Made by a program: the position numbers and the translations under genes
NCBI RefSeq assembly: GCF_022965805.1
Contig: NC_133108.1
Location: 20,613,545-20,677,544 of the forward strand
DNA: 64,000 nt
Direction: 5' to 3'
DNA from: Primulina eburnea
Lineage: Eukaryota; Streptophyta; Magnoliopsida; Lamiales; Gesneriaceae
Shown here: in pieces, positions 58,172 to 64,000 of the stretch
Layout of the letters: the number at the start of each line of letters is the position of its first letter
Position numbering within the stretch: the stretch's first letter is position 1
The notes under the pieces: model-generated
The model's input: the letters and a program-made list of their open reading frames with translations, nothing else
Told to the model about the DNA's origin: nothing
Database searches by the model: none

Positions 58172-58900
58172 GTTCCCATCCTTTTTCTTAACAAATAACA
58201 CTGGTGCACCCCATGGAGAATAAATCCCTTGTCTAGTAGCTCTTGAATTTGATCTTTTAATTCCATCATTTTAGCATGTGCTATTCGATATGGTGCCTTA
58301 GTGATAAGCACTGTATCGGGCATTAATTCGATAGCAAACTCTACTTCTCTTTCAGGTGTAAAACCAGAAACATCGTCAGGGAACACGTCCGGAAAATCCT
58401 TGACAACCTTCACATTCTCGATAGATTGGCTGTCAATGTCGGGTGGAGATATAATACTAGCAAGAAAACCTTGGCAACCCTTTTGAATAAGCTTTCTCGC
58501 ACGCATGCATGAAATGATATGTGGCATTTGATTGTTTAGTGCAGCCTCAACGATGAATTATTTCCCATTGGGTGGTCTAATAGATATTGTCCTCCAACGA
58601 AAGTCAATAGTAGCCCCATTCAGTGTGAGCCAATCCATATCCAAAATAATGTCAAACTCGGGCATCGGTAGCAAAATAAGGTCCGCTCCAATAATAGTCT
58701 TTTGTAATTTTAGTTCCTCGTTCTTAATCATGCTACTAGAGACCATATGCTCCCCAGAAGGTAATGTAACTTTGAATCCTGACTCCACATCTGCTGGTAA
58801 GATTCCCAATTTCACGAAGGATTCAGATATGGAAGAATGTTTAGCTCCTGAGTCTAATAAAGCGTAACTAGCTATTCCGGCTAGCAATTATCGTCCAACT
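58172..58900 (-). pseudogene. pol: Element C1 protease and start of RT (broken)
   Basis: GIASYALLDSGAKHSSISES marks the protease active site (near 58860); [17 protein letters not shown] and [12 protein letters not shown] follow. A stop after PPNGK (near 58558) and a small deletion removing the RPSF residues near 58225, with frame change, break it. [15 protein letters not shown] leads to the point where element E entered; the frame resumes at 47482. Confidence 0.87.
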
Positions 58901-59301
58901 AAAATTTTCATTATTCTTGATTAAGGTTCTATAGTTTTAGAAAATTTTCCATCATCTAGGTCCTTCAAGTTTTCCATATTAGCACATTAGCCCCTTAAGT
59001 TTCGAAAATTGCATGGTTAGTTACTTAAGTTTTCAAAATTACCAAATGGCCCCTAGAACTTTCAAATTTATCTAAATTCCCCTCATCATTTTTTGAAAAT
59101 TAAATTCATCCCCTATAAATTTCAATCTTCTCCGATTTAATCCAATTAATTTGAATTAGGAAGAATTCCATTCCTTAAATTCTAAAGTTTGTAACATGCA
59201 ATTCTAATTCGTTAAGTTCCATGAATCTCAATTTAATTCTAGCATCCATGCTTTTATCTCATGCAATATAGTAGTATAAAACACTTAAATAGTCGGAGTA
59301 C
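58901..59301 (-). other. Probable gag-protease intron of C1 (about 400 bp)
   Basis: The donor side reads TTACAA|GTACTCC on the minus strand. The acceptor side is decayed (TTTTAGTTG before GACGATAATTG), so that edge is approximate. The interval includes degenerate units of about 35 bases of the GGGGCCATTTGGTAATTTTG kind, like the intron of element B. In C2 the two flanks are directly joined. Confidence 0.55.
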
Positions 59302-60314
59302 TTGTAATAAGTGTAGTGTCTGGCTTCGCTTGCTCAGCATGCATCACATATGCCCTTCCAGTCGTGGGTGGATTGAGCTTCGGGAAATCCCCAGCCTTGT
59401 GTCCCATCACTCCACATTTGAAGCAATTGTAAGTGCCCCACATGAACTTGCCATAATGGTAATGATTGCACTCCTTTCATTGTGTCTTCTATGCTGTCTT
59501 CGGGAAATTTTCTTTAGATGGTTGTCCTTGTGGTTTCGGCTGTCCCAACCATTTAGATGGTCTCGTGAATGGTTTCTTACTCTGCTAACTCGATTGTTGA
59601 TTAGATTTTTGGGCAATATTCTTTTTTCGCTGCATTTCCCAATCAATATCCTTGAGTGACTGCTCGGCTCTGAAAGCTTTGGTAACGGCATTAGTATAAT
59701 CAGCAGGAACAGTGAGCATCACATCGCGACGGATCAAGGGCCTCAATCCATCAAGGAAATGTCGTAATTTCTCTGCCGCATCATTCGCAATCAAGGGCAC
59801 AAAATGACAGCACCTATCAAACTTCTGAAAAATTCAGCCACATATAAATCCCCTGACAGAGACTCATAGACTCTCTTAAGCCTAGAACGGACATCAGATG
59901 TGAAATATTTGTCGTAGAACACCATCTTGAAGTCCTCCCAAGTCAATGTCGTTAGATCACTCCTCGCTCCGCTCCCTCCCACCATAAGTAAGCGTCGCCA
60001 TAGGAAGCGACGCCCTTCAACAGATAGATGGTACAACGAACTTGATCTGTCCGTCATATCCATATAACAAAAACCAAACTCTAATGATTGAATACATCCC
60101 TCGACAATGAATGGATCAGTAGTGCCACAAAAATCCTCAGGGTTCATCCTTCTAAATTGCTCATATATAGCTTCTGGTCATCCCCTCGGACCATTTCCCA
60201 CGTGATGCTCTAGTAAAGTACACGGGCAATAGCATCCTGATTCAGTAGAGGCTTTGGAATCTCCTCCTTCTGTCTATCCCCATTATCCCTACGTAGAACT
60301 CGTTTAGAAGGCAT
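59302..60314 (-). pseudogene. gag: Element C1 Gag (broken)
   Basis: Start at 60314 (MPSKR, where others have MPPRR), just after acceptor TTGTACAG|AG. Capsid blocks PEDFCGTTDPFIVEG, TWEDFKMVFYDKYF and PLIANDAAEKLRHFLDGLRP are clear, but frameshifts near 60240, 59990 and 59810 and stops near 59580 break the frame. The knuckle CFKCGVMGHKAGDF has phenylalanine in place of the last cysteine. It ends ...PDTTLIT plus one base at the donor. Confidence 0.83.
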
Positions 60315-60316
60315 CT

Positions 60317-60454
60317 CTGTACAATTTGTCCCAACCACGTGACAACCATGCACTTAACATTTTAAAATAACATGCATCTATCCTCTATATCATTCATCAT
60401 GAAAGCATTAAATAATGTAATTAGCATATAAAATATAAAGCAATAAAACTCACA
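60317..60454 (-). other. Putative leader intron, C1
   Basis: Donor AAGTAT|GTGAGTTTTA and acceptor AATTGTACAG|AG before the ATG (138 bases). C2 has GCGAGT at the matching donor. Confidence 0.4.
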
Positions 60455-60517
60455 TACTTGATGCGTGACTTTTTGAGCTTATCAGAGGGACAGTACGCAA
60501 CCCTTTGGAGATCCTTC

Positions 60518-60529
60518 GCTCTGATACCA
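60518..60529 (-). other. tRNA-iMet primer binding site of C1
   Basis: The minus strand reads TGGTATCAGAGC two bases from the LTR end, a perfect match. Confidence 0.9.
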
Positions 60530-60531
60530 AC

Positions 60532-61450
60532 GCAAACGACCCTTACTTTTTTACTTTGAAATTCTACTAATTTTTTTATATCTATTAATTCTAAAATCAC
60601 CATTTATAAATAACTTATCATTTCCATAAATCAAAATAATTTAACAAATTGAATCTCAAGTGCTTAAAATCCATAAAATCGTCGATTACAAAAATTCATC
60701 TTCTACCTTTAACATGATCAATATTAACTTCAAAATAAAGCATAAATCTCTAATAACATCCTGAACAAAATTCTTTAAACTTTGCTTATCAATATAGTGC
60801 GGAAATAAATGTCCATCGGGAATGTACTGTCGTACTCGATCAACTCAAGCGTCAGCGCGGTCCTCAATATCATCATCGACTGCAGCATTAAAACCTAGTA
60901 AGTATAATGACCCAGCGCGTTCTAAACATGAATATAAAATAATACATATACAAGCACATGCATTAAAACATGCTTTTATTTAAAATTACTATTAAGTATA
61001 AATAAATCATATATCGTAAATCATAAAATCGTAAAGTTTTGCATCATTCATCATTTTTGGTGAAATTTGATCCATAAAAGTGATTAAACTTTTATCCTCT
61101 GGTCGACTGATCAGTCTTAGCTCACCATAGCACATAAGGAAGGGCACTAGGCACCGCCATGGAAATACGATCGTAGGGCTACCTCCGGAGCCTTTTCCCT
61201 CACGACATTTCCATAAAATTGTAAGTTCACCGTTCCTTCTTAAAACAGATCCCCTACATATCCTCTATATCATTCATCACAGTCAGTACATATCACTCAA
61301 AATATGTTTTCCTTTTTAAAGAATAAAATATCACGACTTTCCAAAAATATCATTTCAACAGTAAAATTGCACAGCTTTAACATAAATCATAAGATTCCTT
61401 TTTTCATCAAAATCATCATTTTATATCATTTATCATGAATTTAGGGCAAT
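60532..61450 (-). repeat. 5' LTR of C1 (right edge approximate)
   Basis: Starts next to the primer site with GCAAACGACCCTTAC, in place of TGAAACG..., and matches 8321-8666 and the LTR start at 63732. The right boundary lies between about 61440 and 61475, where C2 pol sequence begins; no clean CA end or target duplication was found. Confidence 0.7.
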
Positions 61451-61469
61451 GCACTGTCAATTTAGCGGG

Positions 61470-63430
61470 ATGTACTGTCCAGCTCAAATTCTATCTCATA
61501 GAGAGGAATGCGCTGTCAACGTAGCGAGATTAGGGGTCTCTCCCACAACGTAAACTTCAAGATCAAATTGCTGAATTTCCTTTTTGAGAAGCCTATGTAC
61601 TGATAAATATGCCCAGACTATCCTCTTTCTACTCCAAGCATCTGCAACTGCATTAGCTTTGCTGGGATGGTAGCTAATGCCATAGTCGTAGTCTTTAACA
61701 AGCTCGAGCCACCGTCTTTGTCTCATATTCAAATCCTTTTAGATGAAAAAATATTTAAGGCTTTTATGATCCGTAAAGATCTTCCATTTCTCATCATACA
61801 AGTAGTGTCTCCAAATTTTCAACGCAAATATGACTGCTTCGAGCTCTAGATCATGCGTCGGATAATTGTTTTCATGTATTTTCAATTTTCTTGATGCATA
61901 TGCTATAACTCGATCATTTTTCATGAGAACGGCGCTCAATCCAAGTTTTGAAGCATCAGTAAAAACAACATATTCCCCTTGCTCTGTTGGCATAGCTAAA
62001 ACTGGCGCTGTAGTGAGTGCTTGCTTTAATTGATCAAACATCTTTTGAAATTCCAGCCCCCAAACAAATTTCACATTTTTCTTCGTCAATGTCGTCAAGG
62101 GTACTGCAATGAATGAAAAACCTTGATGAACTTGCGATAGTAGCCAGCAAAACCAAAGAAACTACGTATTTTTTTCACACTTTTAGGCACTAGCCACTAC
62201 TTGACTGACTCAACCTTAGATGAGTCAACCTCTACTCCTTCTTTCGACACGATGTGGCCTAAGAATGCCACCCTCTCTAACCAAAACTCGCATATAATTT
62301 CCGCTTTCGTAAAACTTGCAAGGTCTTCCTCAAGTGCTGATCTTGCTCCTCACGACTCTTGGAATAGATCAAGCTATTGTCGATGAAAAGAATAATGAAC
62401 TTATCAAGATACCACTGAAATACGCAATTCATGAGATCCATGAAATTTGTTGGGGCGCTAGTCAGCCCATATGGCATCAATAAAAACTCATAAAGTCCAT
62501 AACGCGTTCGGAACACCGTCTTATGTACATCCGTCTCCCTAACCCTGAACTAGTTATTTCCAGACCTAAGATGTATCTTTGCAAATGCCGAAGCTCCTTG
62601 CAAATGATAAAATAAATCCTTGATTCGAGGCAATGGATACTTATTATTCACTGTCACTCTATTTAGATCCCTATAGTCGATGCACAACGTCATAGTTCCA
62701 TCCTTATTTTTCACCAATAGCACTGGTGCGCCCCATGGGGAGAAACTAGGCCGTATAGATCCTTTGTCTAACAGCTCTTGAATTTGATCATTTAATTCCT
62801 TCATTTTAGCAGGTGCTAATCGATATGGTTAGATCGGCATTGTACCGGGCATCAACTCAATAGCAAATTCTGCTTTTCTTTCAAATGGTCTACCAGAAAC
62901 ATCGTCAGGCAACACGTCCGGAAAATCCTTGACAACATCCACATCCTCGATAGATTGACTGTCAATGTCGGGTGCATATATAATACTAGTAAAAAAACTT
63001 TGGCAACCCCTTTGAATAAGTTTCTTGGCACACATGCATGCATGAAATGATATGCGGCTTTTGATTGTTTCTTGTAGCCTCAAAGATGAACGCTTTTTCA
63101 ATTAGGCGGTGAATAAATATTGTCCCTCGTTGAAATTCAATAGTAGCTGCATTCAGTGTGAGCCAATCCATGCCCAAAATAGTGTCAAACTCGGCGATCG
63201 GTAGCACAATAAGGTCTGATCGAATATTATTCTTTTGTAATTTTAGCTCCACGTTCTTAACCGTGCTCTAGAGACCATATGTTTTCCAGAAGATACTGTA
63301 ACTCTGAATCCTGACTCCACATCAACTGGTAAGATTCCCAATTTCTTCACGAAGGAATCAAATATGAAAGAATGTGTAGCTTCAGAGTCTAATCAAGCGT
63401 AAGTAGCTATTCCCGCTAGCAAAATTCTTC
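61470..63430 (-). pseudogene. pol: Element C2 pol: protease, RT, RNase H (broken)
   Basis: The protease active site has become LDSEATHSFIF (glycine to glutamate) after a TGA stop near 63402. [40 protein letters not shown]; the catalytic motif reads FIDN (LFIDNSLIYS, near 62385), losing an aspartate. RNase [39 protein letters not shown], then a stop near 61741 and [19 protein letters not shown]. Several further frameshifts are present. The frame fades out near 61470 in the region preceding integrase. Confidence 0.87.
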
Positions 63431-63731
63431 TTGTAATAAGCGTAGTGTCTGGCTATGCTTGCTCAGCATGCATCACATATACCTTTCCAGTCGTGGGTTG
63501 CTTGAGCTTCGGTTAATCCCCAGCCTTGTGTCCCAACCACGTTACCAACATGCACTTAACATTTTAAAATAACATGCATCTAACCTCTATATCACGCATC
63601 ATGTATGCATTAGATAATTTTAGCATATAAATATATAAAGCAGTTAAACTCGCGTACTTGAGGCATGACTCCTTGAGCTTCTTGGAGTAGCAGTACAAAA
63701 CTCTTTGGGGATCCTTGCCTCTGATATTAAC
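63431..63731 (-). pseudogene. gag: C2 leader and gag remnant
   Basis: Only the end of gag remains: from GHKAGD-like sequence to YVMHAEQA-PDTTLIT. The leader (63731-63540) resembles that of C1 up to GGTTGGGACA, then jumps to the GGGACACAAGGCTGGGG of the gag end. TGGGACA occurs at both joint points in C1, so about 800-1000 bases were lost between a 7-base repeat. The primer site has decayed to TTAATATCAGAG. Confidence 0.75.
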
Positions 63732-64000
63732 TGAAATGACCCTCACTTTTTACTTTAAATTTCCACTAATTTTTTTTCCATTAATTCGAAACCAACAATT
63801 AATATTACTTAACATTTTCCATAACTCAAAATAATTTAACAATTTAAATCTCAAATGCATAAAATCCCTGAACATAGTCAATTACAAAAATTCAACTTCT
63901 ACCTTTGAAATTATCAAAACCAACTTTGAATTAAAGCATACAATCTCTAATAAAATCCATAACAAAAATCCTTTAGAACTTTTAACTAACAAACTAATGC
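63732..64000 (-). repeat. 5' LTR of C2, incomplete at the window edge
   Basis: Begins TGAAATGACCCTCAC and is alignable with 60532 onward; it continues outside the window. Nothing else is seen here. Confidence 0.75.

Larger units (their letters stand above)
47118..61450 (-). mobile_element. Element C1: decayed gypsy element, split by element E
   Basis: On the minus strand: 5' LTR about 61450-60532, primer site, leader intron, gag, gag-protease intron, protease and RT (58900-58172), interrupted by element E, then RT again (47482-47118). RNase H, integrase and the 3' LTR are missing at the junction with LTR B. The element appears to have inserted in the pol gene of C2, since C2 pol stops where the C1 LTR starts. 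Confidence 0.75.
61451..64000 (-). mobile_element. Element C2: decayed gypsy copy with spliced gag-pol joint
   Basis: On the minus strand: LTR from the window edge to 63732, leader, a gag reduced to its last 30 or so codons, protease joined directly without the intron, RT, RNase H, ending where the C1 LTR begins. Integrase and the 3' LTR are absent from this window. Confidence 0.75.

Overview
This window looks like a block of nested LTR retrotransposons from the nuclear genome of a flowering plant. No host gene, rRNA or tRNA gene was recognised. The retroelement families (chromodomain Ty3/gypsy elements resembling the Tekay/Del lineage, and a SIRE-like Ty1/copia element) and tRNA-iMet primer sites are typical of plants. 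A eudicot, possibly Lamiales, is suggested by the type of third ORF in the copia element, but that rests on recollection and is weak.

Layout. Element A (minus strand) fills 1-8081: a huge 3' LTR that runs off the left edge, a broken pol, an intact gag and a 5' LTR with a large internal deletion. It sits in an old integrase fragment (8082-8320), followed by an LTR piece of family C (8321-8666). Element B (plus strand) starts at 8667 and its 3' LTR ends near 47117. It has been opened three times: by element D (minus, 12491-22424, TSD GATTC) in gag; by the copia element (minus, 24014-39032, TSD CTACC/CTTCC) in protease; and by a solo LTR of its own family (minus, 40746-43960) between RNase H and integrase. 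The copia element carries a solo LTR of the A family (25736-28949, TSD TTTTC). From 47118 on there are two decayed family C elements, C1 and C2 (minus). C1 is split in reverse transcriptase by element E (plus, 47483-58171, TSD GTTCC), the youngest and best preserved element, with LTRs about 99% identical by eye.

How the parts work. Each gypsy element has LTR, tRNA-iMet primer site, Gag (MPPRR-type start, CCHC knuckle), protease, reverse transcriptase, RNase H, integrase, a chromodomain-like tail, polypurine tract and LTR. In A, B, D, E and probably C1 the Gag frame joins protease only if an apparent spliceosomal intron is removed. C2 lacks this intron exactly at the predicted junction, as expected of a copy made from spliced RNA. 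A second intron-like segment lies in the leader just before the gag ATG in D, E and C1. The copia element has an extra sense ORF after pol and two related small antisense ORFs, the first with a TATA box.

All pol genes are broken. Even E, whose spliced frame is exactly 1486 codons, has one nonsense codon, an altered catalytic motif (FMED for FIDD) and a damaged zinc knuckle.
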